From positions 1-64,000 of the forward strand of contig NZ_FNYL01000019.1 of assembly GCF_900109045.1 (NCBI RefSeq): DNA of 64,000 bases. Reading direction: 5' to 3'. Below, piece after piece: positions 24,825-32,490 of this stretch; the stretch's first letter is position 1, and each line of letters opens with the position of its first letter. The position numbers and the translations under genes were made by a program. The notes under the pieces are model-generated. The model did not search any database. It saw nothing but the letters and a program-made list of their open reading frames with translations, and was not told where the DNA came from. This DNA comes from Dyadobacter sp. SG02. Lineage in GTDB: Bacteria > Bacteroidota > Bacteroidia > Cytophagales > Spirosomataceae.

Positions 24825-25061
24825 TCAGGCAGCTGTGGGGTAGCTGGCAAAATTCCTTCCGGCCATTTGCGCGGCGAAATGCAGGCACGCGTCTATATCC
24901 GCGTCTTCAAGGGAAGGAAATTGAAACAGGATAGTTTCCCGGTCGTCGCCGCCTGCAAGATGCTCTAATATGGTTTGAACTGTTATCCTTTTGTTTCTGA
25001 TCGTCGGCTTTCCATTGCAGAGATCAGGATTTATGGTAATTCTTTCAATTAAGTCAGCCAT
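24825..25061 (-). CDS. DUF433 antitoxin-like protein (copy 2)
   Basis: A 78-residue DUF433 protein starting MADLIERITINPDLCNGKPT, with RITVQTILEHLAGGD and LFQFPSLEDADIDACLHFAA. It is paralogous to 12642-12887. The frame is open 22 codons further upstream, but that part is hydrophobic and not conserved. The toxin gene starts one base after the stop, so the two are probably translationally coupled. Confidence 0.78.
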   Translation of the reverse strand: MADLIERITINPDLCNGKPTIRNKRITVQTILEHLAGGDDRETILFQFPSLEDADIDACLHFAAQMAGRNFASYPTAA

Positions 25062-25100
25062 TATAATCAAATTTAAATGACAATACTGCATTAGTAAAAG

Positions 25101-25138
25101 AACAAAAAAACGGCCGGATTGTTGCAATCCGGCCGTTT
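25101..25138 (-). terminator. Terminator after atpG
   Basis: AAACGGCCGGATTG (25108-25121) and its exact complement (25125-25138) form a 14-bp stem with a 3-nt loop, followed on the minus strand by TTTTTTTG. It ends the atpA-atpG transcript just before the DUF433/DUF5615 module. Confidence 0.92.
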
Positions 25139-25159
25139 GGAATATGGTTTGGGGTAACC

Positions 25160-26044
25160 TTAGTTTTTCAATGCCTCGGCACCACCTACGATTTCGAGGA
25201 TTTCCTTCGTGATCGCGGCCTGACGCGTACGGTTGTAAACGAGGCGCAATTCTTTCAGAAGTTCCTGGGCGTTTTCCGTTGCCTTATCCATCGCTGTCAT
25301 ACGTGCTCCCTGTTCCGATGCATTGGATTCGAGCACTGCGCGATACAACTGGATTTTCAGCGACTTAGGGATCAACTCTGCAAGGATTTCTTCTTCGGTC
25401 GGTTCGAAAATATAGTTAACCTCCGTCTTTCTAGACTTGGTCGATTTGTTTTCAGCTACGATCGGCAAATAGGGATCGGTGTGGATGATTTGTGTAGCCA
25501 CATTTTTAAATTCGTTGTACACGATATCCACCGCGTCGTAACGGCCTTCCGAGAAATCTTTCATGATCTCTTCGGCTGCGCTTTTCACGTTTACAAAGCT
25601 CAAACGGCCGAAAAGATCGGTGTAGGCAGTGTTTACGGTATAGCCGCGGCGTACGAGCGACTCTGCGCCTTTTTTACCGATGGCAAAAATCTCTACATTC
25701 CCTTTCGCTGCCTGAGCCGCATATTTCGACTCGATCAGCTGGATTGTAGCCTTGATAATATTGGTATTGAATGCTCCGCACAATCCACGATCGGAAGTTA
25801 CGACGATGATCAGCACCTTTTCCACCGCGCGAACGGCTTTCAACGGGCTGTCGGCTGCGCTTTCCGATGCTGACGAAACTGTCAGAAGCATTTCTCCAAG
25901 CTTCTGTGCGTAAGGGCGCATTTGCAGAATGCTGTCCTGTGCACGACGCAGCTTGGCTGCCGCCACCATTTTCATGGCTTTGGTGATCTGCTGTGTGGAA
26001 TTAACCGAAACAATACGGTTACGTACTTCTTTTAAGCTTGCCAT
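25160..26044 (-). CDS. atpG: F1F0 ATP synthase gamma subunit
   Basis: The 294-residue protein has the conserved N-terminal helix (MASLKEVRNRIVSVNSTQQI, TKAMKMVAAAKLRRAQ) and the C-terminal signature (ARMTAMDKATENAQELLKEL, YNRTRQAAITKEILEIVGGA). Family knowledge: gamma is the central shaft of F1 and couples proton flow to ATP synthesis. It follows atpA on the same strand, 88 bp away, with a terminator-like hairpin between. The remaining atp genes are not in the window. Confidence 0.97.
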   Translation of the reverse strand: MASLKEVRNRIVSVNSTQQITKAMKMVAAAKLRRAQDSILQMRPYAQKLGEMLLTVSSASESAADSPLKAVRAVEKVLIIVVTSDRGLCGAFNTNIIKATIQLIESKYAAQAAKGNVEIFAIGKKGAESLVRRGYTVNTAYTDLFGRLSFVNVKSAAEEIMKDFSEGRYDAVDIVYNEFKNVATQIIHTDPYLPIVAENKSTKSRKTEVNYIFEPTEEEILAELIPKSLKIQLYRAVLESNASEQGARMTAMDKATENAQELLKELRLVYNRTRQAAITKEILEIVGGAEALKN

Positions 26045-26092
26045 TCTCTGGGTGTTTTAAGCGATCCGGTGATCCTATTATATATGTACTAG

Positions 26093-26126
26093 GAAAATGC
26101 CGGAACGGGTTACGCGCCGGCATTTT
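26093..26126 (-). terminator. Hairpin between atpA and atpG
   Basis: AAAATGCCGG (26093-26102) pairs with CCGGCATTTT (26116-26125) around a 13-nt loop. On the minus strand the stem runs into TTTTCC, a weak tail. It lies directly after the atpA stop at 26133 and probably acts as a partial terminator or a 3'-end stabiliser rather than a full stop. Confidence 0.65.
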
Positions 26127-26132
26127 TACCGG

Positions 26133-27710
26133 TTAACGATATTTTACAGCAACTTCTTTAGCTACTTTCTCGATAACGTCTGTTACGCTGTTGTCCAGTT
26201 TTCCGGCACGCAAAGCAGCGAGTGCATCTTTATATTGTGCAGCCAATACGGTCGTGAAGTCTTTTTCGAATTCTTTCACACGAGCAACATCTACGGTATC
26301 CAGCAAACCTTTGGTGGAAGCGTAAACGGTCGCTACCTGCAATTCAACAGGAACGGGCGCGTATTGAGCTTGTTTCAAAACTTCCTGGTTGCGGCGTCCC
26401 CGGTCGATCGCCAGCTTGGTAGCGGCATCGAGGTCGGAACCGAATTTCGCAAATGCTTCGAGCTCGCGGAACTGTGCCTGATCCAGTTTCAGGGTACCCG
26501 AAACTTTCTTCATAGACTTGATCTGCGCGTTACCACCCACACGCGATACCGAAATACCTACGTTGATCGCAGGACGGATACCCGAGTTGAACAGGTTGGA
26601 TTCGAGGAAGATCTGACCGTCGGTGATCGAAATTACGTTCGTTGGAATGTAAGCCGAAACGTCACCAGCCTGTGTTTCGATGATCGGAAGGGCCGTCAAT
26701 GAACCACCACCTTTTACTTTACCTTTCAATGAAGGCGGAAGGTCGTTCATGTTGGCAGCGATGTTATCATCCGCGATGATTTTCGCAGCACGTTCCAAAA
26801 GGCGGCTGTGGAGGTAGAATACGTCACCTGGATAAGCTTCGCGGCCCGGAGGACGACGGAGTAGCAGGGACACTTCGCGGTAAGATACCGCTTGTTTTGA
26901 AAGGTCATCGTAGATTACGAGTGCAGGGCGGCCGGTGTCACGGAAGTATTCACCAATCGCAGCACCTGTAAACGGAGCATAGAATTGCATCGGAGAAGGG
27001 TCTGAAGCACCCGCTGCTACGATCACCGTGTAATCCATCGCGCCGTATTTACGGAGCGTAGCTTCGATCGACTTGATAGTCGAAGCTTTCTGGCCGCAGG
27101 CAACGTAGATACAGAATACGGGTTCTCCCTTTTCGTAGAACTCTTTCTGGTTAATGATGGTGTCGATCGCAACCGCAGTTTTACCTGTCTGACGGTCACC
27201 GATGATCAACTCGCGCTGTCCGCGTCCGATGGGGATCATCGCGTCGATCGACTTGATACCGGTTTGAAGCGGTTCGGTTACCGGCTGACGGTAGATTACC
27301 CCCGGCGCTTTACGCTCGATAGGCATCTCGAAAGTCTCACCGGTAATAGGTCCGTTTCCGTCGATCGGCTCAGCCAGCGTGTTTACTACGCGGCCGATGA
27401 TTCCGTCACCTACTTTCACGGAAGCGATTTCTTTGGTACGTTTTACAGTAGCACCTTCTTTGATGTCACTGAAATCCCCCAGCAATACGGCTCCCACATT
27501 GTCTTCCTCGAGGTTAAGAGCGAGGGCCTTAAGGCCGTTCTCGAAAACAAGCAGCTCACCTGCCTGTACCTGGGAAAGACCATAAATGCGGGCAACACCG
27601 TCACCAACCTGAAGGACTGTTCCTACTTCTTCGAGTTCTGCTTCTGATCGAGCGCCTGCAAGTTGTTCGCGCAGGATGGCCGAAACTTCATCCGGTCTAA
27701 CAGATACCAT
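26133..27710 (-). CDS. atpA: F1F0 ATP synthase alpha subunit
   Basis: The 525-residue protein has the Walker A motif GDRQTGKT at residues 171-178, the N-terminal beta-barrel (VLQVGDGVARIYGLSQVQAG) and the alpha-subunit signature PALVIYDDLSKQAVSYREVS. Family knowledge: alpha carries the non-catalytic nucleotide sites of F1. It is not preceded by atpH, atpF, atpE or atpB: its start faces a divergent FKBP gene across a 289-bp spacer that carries a TACCTTTG promoter element. atpG follows downstream. Confidence 0.97.
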   Translation of the reverse strand: MVSVRPDEVSAILREQLAGARSEAELEEVGTVLQVGDGVARIYGLSQVQAGELLVFENGLKALALNLEEDNVGAVLLGDFSDIKEGATVKRTKEIASVKVGDGIIGRVVNTLAEPIDGNGPITGETFEMPIERKAPGVIYRQPVTEPLQTGIKSIDAMIPIGRGQRELIIGDRQTGKTAVAIDTIINQKEFYEKGEPVFCIYVACGQKASTIKSIEATLRKYGAMDYTVIVAAGASDPSPMQFYAPFTGAAIGEYFRDTGRPALVIYDDLSKQAVSYREVSLLLRRPPGREAYPGDVFYLHSRLLERAAKIIADDNIAANMNDLPPSLKGKVKGGGSLTALPIIETQAGDVSAYIPTNVISITDGQIFLESNLFNSGIRPAINVGISVSRVGGNAQIKSMKKVSGTLKLDQAQFRELEAFAKFGSDLDAATKLAIDRGRRNQEVLKQAQYAPVPVELQVATVYASTKGLLDTVDVARVKEFEKDFTTVLAAQYKDALAALRAGKLDNSVTDVIEKVAKEVAVKYR

Positions 27711-27761
27711 AGTATAATTGACTTATTTAGAGTATAGTAGTAAGTTTTCTGAAAACTGCCG

Positions 27762-27769
27762 CAAAGGTA
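27762..27769 (-). promoter_or_regulatory. Bacteroidota -7 promoter element for atpA
   Basis: The minus strand reads TACCTTTG here, an exact match to the Bacteroidota TAnnTTTG -7 consensus. It lies 52 bp before the atpA start, so transcription would begin about 45 nt upstream of the ATG. I see no clear -33 TTTG at the expected distance. The rest of the 289-bp divergent spacer is AT-rich, with no gene. Confidence 0.6.
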
Positions 27770-27999
27770 GAGTTTTATTTTGGTAAAAACAGAATGATTT
27801 GACTAAAACCTGCGATATAAAATTAGATTTTTCCAAGGATCGGGACAGAAAGGCATCACCGAAGGCAAATTTACCGTTTATCAGCTTCTAATAACATTTT
27901 TAAAACTTTTTTAGGTACTGATTGTGTTTTTGTTGTAATTGAGATCGTTAATAACACTTATCTGTTAAATTTTAATCTTTTCGACCGTCTTTCAGTATA

Positions 28000-28758
28000 A
28001 TGTACAAATTAGAAAAAACCATTTTAGCAGCCCTGGCATTTGGAGTATTGGCAATCGCGGAAGGCAACGCACAGACTATCAAGAAAACAACGAAACCCGC
28101 TGCAACTGTAAAGAAATCAGCGGCAACACCTGCAAAAACATCGGCAGCTCCTGCAACATTGAAAACACAAGCCGACTCTTTGTCTGCGGCGATCGGAGTG
28201 AGCTTCGCAAACTCGATAGCATCACAAGGAATCAAGGATTTGAATACCGACCTGCTTACACAGACCGTAAAAGCGGCTTTGAAAGGCGAGAAAACGGCTT
28301 TTTCATCGGATGAAGCGAATATGTTTATTCAGACGTATTTCACCAAAATGATGGAGGAGAAAGGTGCGGTAGTGCGCGTGGAAGGCGAGAAGTTTTTGGA
28401 AGAAAACAAGAAAAAGCAAGGCGTCGTAACTACCGAAAGCGGCCTGCAATATCAGATTATCAAGACAGGCGACGGTCCAAAGCCGGCGGCTACGGATAAA
28501 GTAAAAACACACTACCACGGTACATTGACCAATGGAACGGTTTTTGACAGCTCGGTCGACAGAGGCGAGCCGGTTGAATTCCCGGTCAATGGCGTGATCA
28601 AAGGATGGACCGAGGCGCTTCAGTTAATGCCTGTCGGATCGAAATGGAAGCTTTTTATTCCATATCAGCTGGCTTACGGTGAACGTGCGGCGGGCCCTCA
28701 GATACCGGCTTATTCAGCCCTCGTATTTGAGGTTGAATTATTGGAAATCGTAAAATAG
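28000..28758 (+). CDS. Secreted FKBP-type peptidyl-prolyl cis-trans isomerase
   Basis: The 252-residue protein has a signal peptide (ILAALAFGVLAIAEGNAQ), an Ala/Lys/Thr-rich linker (about 28-58) and an FkpA-like helical dimerisation region (about 60-145). The C-terminal FKBP domain (about 150-250) has VKTHYHGTLTNGTVFDSSVD, GEPVEFPVNGVIKGW and IPYQLAYGERAAG. It catalyses proline isomerisation and chaperones envelope proteins. The tail-specific protease gene follows 12 bp downstream, so the two form a periplasmic folding/proteolysis pair. Confidence 0.9.
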   Translation: MYKLEKTILAALAFGVLAIAEGNAQTIKKTTKPAATVKKSAATPAKTSAAPATLKTQADSLSAAIGVSFANSIASQGIKDLNTDLLTQTVKAALKGEKTAFSSDEANMFIQTYFTKMMEEKGAVVRVEGEKFLEENKKKQGVVTTESGLQYQIIKTGDGPKPAATDKVKTHYHGTLTNGTVFDSSVDRGEPVEFPVNGVIKGWTEALQLMPVGSKWKLFIPYQLAYGERAAGPQIPAYSALVFEVELLEIVK

Positions 28759-28770
28759 CAAAACGTGCAA

Positions 28771-30900
28771 ATGAAAAAGTATCTTATCACTCTTATTCCG
28801 GTTGTGCTGCTGGGTTGGCAGCGGGGCCCTGTACAGGAACGAGTGGGGGCAATGGCACCAGCGGCCGCTTCCATGGATGAAGATATCAAACCGATTCCGG
28901 CGCAATATAAAGCGGAGGAGCTGACAACGAGGATCTTATCCGGGTATCATTACAGAAAAACGAAGCTGAACGATTCCCTTTCGGTAGCGATTTTCGATAA
29001 GTATATCGATGCGATAGACCATGGAAAGCTCTACTACCTGGCTTCCGACCTCGCGGATTTCGAGCAGTATAAGAACTCTTTCGATGACTATTTGCAAAAA
29101 AGAGAGCTGGACGTTCCCTTCCAGATGTATAACGTTTTCAGAAAGCGCTATAAGGAAAGAAGCGAGTATATTCAGACTTTGCTGAAAGACGCAAAACCGT
29201 TCGACTTCAATCAGGACGAATCGATGAATACCGACCGCGAAAAAGCGGCCTGGGCCAAAAACACCGACGAACTGAACGATACCTGGCGCAAATACCTGAA
29301 AAGCGAGGCATTAGACCTCAAACTGTCGGGTAAAGCGGACACAGCCGTAATCAGCACGCTCCGCGACCGCTACAAAAGCCGTGACCGCGCATTGGGCCGT
29401 ATCCGTACCGAGCAGGTATTCCAGATGTTCATGAATGCCTATTCCGAGTCGCTCGACCCGCATACCAGCTACATGGCGCCTACTTCGGCGGATCGTTTCA
29501 AGCAGGAAATGAGCCAGTCGCTGGAAGGTATCGGTGCATTGCTTCGCGAGGAAGATAATTATATCAAGATCGTAGAGGTGATCCCCGGTGGTCCTGCATT
29601 CAAAGGAAAACAACTTAAAAAAGAGGATAAGATTGTAGCGGTAGCCCAAGGCGACGAAGGTAAGTTTGTAGATATCGTCGGCTGGTTTGTGGACGATGCC
29701 GTAAAATTGATCAAAGGCCCGAAATCGACCGTGGTGCGTTTGCAGATCATTTCTGCCGATGCATTAGCCGGATCGGCTCCGAAGGAATATCGCCTTGTGC
29801 GCGAGAAGATCAAACTGGAAGAGCAGCGTGCGAAAAGCGAGATCGTCTCCATTAACAATGGTAACAAAGACTACAAAATTGGTGTAATCGATATTCCGTT
29901 GTTCTACCGCGACTTCGAAGGTGCGCAACACCGCGAGAAAGAGTTTTCGAGCACTACCCGCGACGTTCAGAAACTGATCACCGATTTGCAGACATCGAAT
30001 GTGGACGGTATCGTAATCGACCTTCGTAACAATGGCGGTGGTTCGTTAACCGAAGCTGTTTCTTTAACCGGGTTGTTCATTAATCGCGGACCGGTAGTTC
30101 AGGTGAAAGAAAGCCAGGGCGAGATCGAAGTGCAATCCGACAACGACCCGAGCATCGCTTACGATGGCCCGCTGGCTGTAATGGTAAACCGTTTCAGCGC
30201 ATCGGCGTCGGAAATCTTCGCAGCCGCGATCCAGGATTACAAACGTGGCCTGATTGTAGGTGAGCAGACTTACGGAAAAGGAACCGTTCAAACCTTGATC
30301 GACCTGAACCAATGGGTGCCGAAAGAGCAAGACCAGCTTGGCCAGGTGAAACTGACCGTAGCGAAATTCTACCGCGTCAACGGCAGCAGTACCCAGTTGA
30401 AAGGCGTAACCCCTGATTTGGAACTGCCTACCGCATTCAAAGTAAATGAATACGGCGAAGGCTCGCAGCCAAGCGCATTGCCCTGGGACCAGATCGCTTC
30501 TTCGCGTTATGATGTGACGAACAATATCAATCCTAAGATCGTCGAACAGCTTCGCGACAAATACAAGCACCGCCTCAAAACCGACGAGGAGTTGAAAACG
30601 CTTGTCAAAACGCTGAACGATTTCAAAGAAGCTCGTGAAAACAAAATCGTGTCGTTGCAGGAATCCAAACGCAAAGCGGAACGCGACGAAGCAGAGAAAA
30701 AACGCGCAGCTATGAAGCAGCTCGGAGAAGATAGTGTCGACGGCGATGACGAGGACGAAGCTGATGCCAAAGTAGCCGACGCTCCGAAGGACGCGAAAAA
30801 GAAAAAGGATATTTACCTTACTGAAACCGGCAGAATGCTCGCGGATCTGATCGTGATTTCGAAAGAGCCGAGTTTGGCCGGGACTAAGAAGAAACAGTAA
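28771..30900 (+). CDS. prc: Tail-specific (C-terminal processing) protease, S41 family
   Basis: The 709-residue protein has an N-terminal signal, a helical N-terminal domain with LDPHTSYMAP, a PDZ domain (about 235-325: GIGALLREEDNYIKIVEVIPGG is cut here to its first and last parts, GIGALL and EVIPGG) and an S41 catalytic core. The Ser/Lys dyad is probably Ser478 (in RFSASASE) and Lys503 (in YGKGTVQ), spaced 25 residues as in E. coli Prc. A lysine- and acid-rich C-terminal helical region ends the protein. Family knowledge: it trims or degrades periplasmic proteins at their C-termini. It lies 12 bp after the FKBP gene; a strong terminator follows. Confidence 0.92.
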   Translation: MKKYLITLIPVVLLGWQRGPVQERVGAMAPAAASMDEDIKPIPAQYKAEELTTRILSGYHYRKTKLNDSLSVAIFDKYIDAIDHGKLYYLASDLADFEQYKNSFDDYLQKRELDVPFQMYNVFRKRYKERSEYIQTLLKDAKPFDFNQDESMNTDREKAAWAKNTDELNDTWRKYLKSEALDLKLSGKADTAVISTLRDRYKSRDRALGRIRTEQVFQMFMNAYSESLDPHTSYMAPTSADRFKQEMSQSLEGIGALLREEDNYIKIVEVIPGGPAFKGKQLKKEDKIVAVAQGDEGKFVDIVGWFVDDAVKLIKGPKSTVVRLQIISADALAGSAPKEYRLVREKIKLEEQRAKSEIVSINNGNKDYKIGVIDIPLFYRDFEGAQHREKEFSSTTRDVQKLITDLQTSNVDGIVIDLRNNGGGSLTEAVSLTGLFINRGPVVQVKESQGEIEVQSDNDPSIAYDGPLAVMVNRFSASASEIFAAAIQDYKRGLIVGEQTYGKGTVQTLIDLNQWVPKEQDQLGQVKLTVAKFYRVNGSSTQLKGVTPDLELPTAFKVNEYGEGSQPSALPWDQIASSRYDVTNNINPKIVEQLRDKYKHRLKTDEELKTLVKTLNDFKEARENKIVSLQESKRKAERDEAEKKRAAMKQLGEDSVDGDDEDEADAKVADAPKDAKKKKDIYLTETGRMLADLIVISKEPSLAGTKKKQ

Positions 30901-30921
30901 TATTTGAAATATTTGTAAGTG

Positions 30922-30956
30922 AAAAGAGCACGGGTCGTTAGGCCCGTGCTCTTTTT
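30922..30956. terminator. Bidirectional terminator after the tail-specific protease
   Basis: AAAAGAGCACGGG (30922-30934) and its exact complement (30943-30955) form a 13-bp stem with an 8-nt loop, with T-runs on both strands. It lies between the protease stop and the convergent efflux outer-membrane gene at 30979, and probably serves both. Confidence 0.92.
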
Positions 30957-30978
30957 GTATTTAGTCAACAAAATAACG

Positions 30979-32427
30979 CTACTCCCAGCCGCCACCCAGC
31001 GCCCTGTACAATTCTACCAATGCCAGAAACTGGTCCTTCTGCACATTAGTCAAATTCAGCTCCTCCTGCAAAACACTCCGCTGCGCGGTGATTACTTCCA
31101 GGTAGGAAGCATAACCGGTTAGAAACAGGTCCTTGGAAGTTGCCACGGCTTGTTGCAGCACTTCAACCTCCTGTCTCTTCAAATCGCCGATCTGACGTGT
31201 GTTTTCCAGCTTTTTAAGGCTGGTACTAACCTCGCGGAAACCATTCAGGACCGATTTGTTATAAGCGTAAAGCGCTTCGAGGCTTGCGGCTTCGGCGCGT
31301 TTCTGGTTGGCTTTTAATGCTTTCCGGTTTACCAATGGGGCTGTCAGCCCGCCTAGCGCGCTGTATGCGAGCGAACCGGTCGAGAAAAGCAGGTTGCTTT
31401 TAAATGCATTGAAGCCCATGAATGCGGTGATGTTCAGCGAGGGAAGAAATGCCAGCTGTGCGGCCTGCTGCTCGGAATAGTTGGCGAGCAGGTCGAGTTG
31501 AGCTTGCTGGATGTCGGGCCTTCTTCGCAGCATTTGCACGGGTATGCCTGCGCTGATAGATGGCGGCATTGCCTGCTCCATCGTGGCGCCTCGCGTAATG
31601 GGTTGTGGGAAACGTCCTGTCAGCAGGTTTACATTGTTCTCGATTTCGATGATCCTTTGCTGTACTTCAAATTCGAGGCTGCGGGTGTTGAGTAACTGGG
31701 CGGTGAGCTGGCGTACGCCGAGTTCGTTGGCGCGACCCGCCTCTTTCTGGATTTTAATGGTTTCAACCGCCGACTCCTGCAATGCGATGTTTTTGCGGAT
31801 AATGTCGAGCTCAGTATCGAGCGCCATCAGTTCGTAGTAGGAGCGGGCTATTTCGGCGATGAGGCCGGTAATGATCGCCTGGCGGCCCTTTTCGCTGGCC
31901 AGGAAACGTGTGTAAGCCGCCTTCTTTTGATTTTTAAGTTTACCCCATATATCGATTTCCCACGAGCTGCGCAGGCCGACGAAATAGTCGGGCATGAAGG
32001 GGTCCGGCAGGCGCCGGTCGTTGTCGAGATTCTGGGAAAAATTGGTATCGTAGTTGCCCACGCCGTCCATGGTGTAATCGCCGAATTTGCGTCCCCCGCC
32101 GGATACGTCGCCTGTAATGACCGGCAGCATGGCGCCGTGTGCGATCATGATGTTGGTTCGGGCCATTTCAATGCGTTGGGCGGCCATTTTCAGGTCCAGG
32201 TTATTTTGCAATGCGGTGTCGATCAACGCGACGAGGTGCCGGTCGTTGAAGAATGTTTTCCATGGCAATGAGGCGATACCTGTTGAATCGCCCTGGCCTG
32301 CGAATGTCGCCGGGGTTTTGATCTGTGCGCGCTGTTCTACGGGCTGCGTGAGCTTGCAACCTGTAACCGAGATCAGGATCGCGGCGAACAGCAGGCCGGA
32401 GGCGTACTTATTATTTCTTTTCATCAA
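30979..32427 (-). CDS. RND efflux outer-membrane channel lipoprotein (NodT/OprM family)
   Basis: The 482-residue protein has a lipoprotein signal with lipobox VTGC (Cys24). It shows the two repeated OEP halves of TolC-like channels: GWxxxDLWGK-type SSWEIDIWGKLKNQKKAAYT, ARSYYELMALD, RRPDIQQAQLDLLANYSEQ and FREVSTSLKKLENTRQ. Family knowledge: trimeric outer-membrane/periplasmic tunnels completing tripartite efflux pumps. It is the third gene of the operon, after adaptor and pump; a GC-rich hairpin occupies the 63-bp gap to the pump gene. Confidence 0.93.
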   Translation of the reverse strand: MMKRNNKYASGLLFAAILISVTGCKLTQPVEQRAQIKTPATFAGQGDSTGIASLPWKTFFNDRHLVALIDTALQNNLDLKMAAQRIEMARTNIMIAHGAMLPVITGDVSGGGRKFGDYTMDGVGNYDTNFSQNLDNDRRLPDPFMPDYFVGLRSSWEIDIWGKLKNQKKAAYTRFLASEKGRQAIITGLIAEIARSYYELMALDTELDIIRKNIALQESAVETIKIQKEAGRANELGVRQLTAQLLNTRSLEFEVQQRIIEIENNVNLLTGRFPQPITRGATMEQAMPPSISAGIPVQMLRRRPDIQQAQLDLLANYSEQQAAQLAFLPSLNITAFMGFNAFKSNLLFSTGSLAYSALGGLTAPLVNRKALKANQKRAEAASLEALYAYNKSVLNGFREVSTSLKKLENTRQIGDLKRQEVEVLQQAVATSKDLFLTGYASYLEVITAQRSVLQEELNLTNVQKDQFLALVELYRALGGGWE

Positions 32428-32446
32428 TGTTAAATCTGATTTGAAA

Positions 32447-32470
32447 GGCCGCGGAGCAAGCCCCGCGGCC
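32447..32470. other. GC-rich hairpin between the RND pump and channel genes
   Basis: GGCCGCGG (32447-32454) and CCGCGGCC (32463-32470) form a perfect 8-bp stem without a T-tract, lying in the 63-bp gap between two co-transcribed genes. It may stabilise the upstream message or tune expression of the channel gene. Confidence 0.55.
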
Positions 32471-32490
32471 GAAACTGGATTCGAGGGGGC

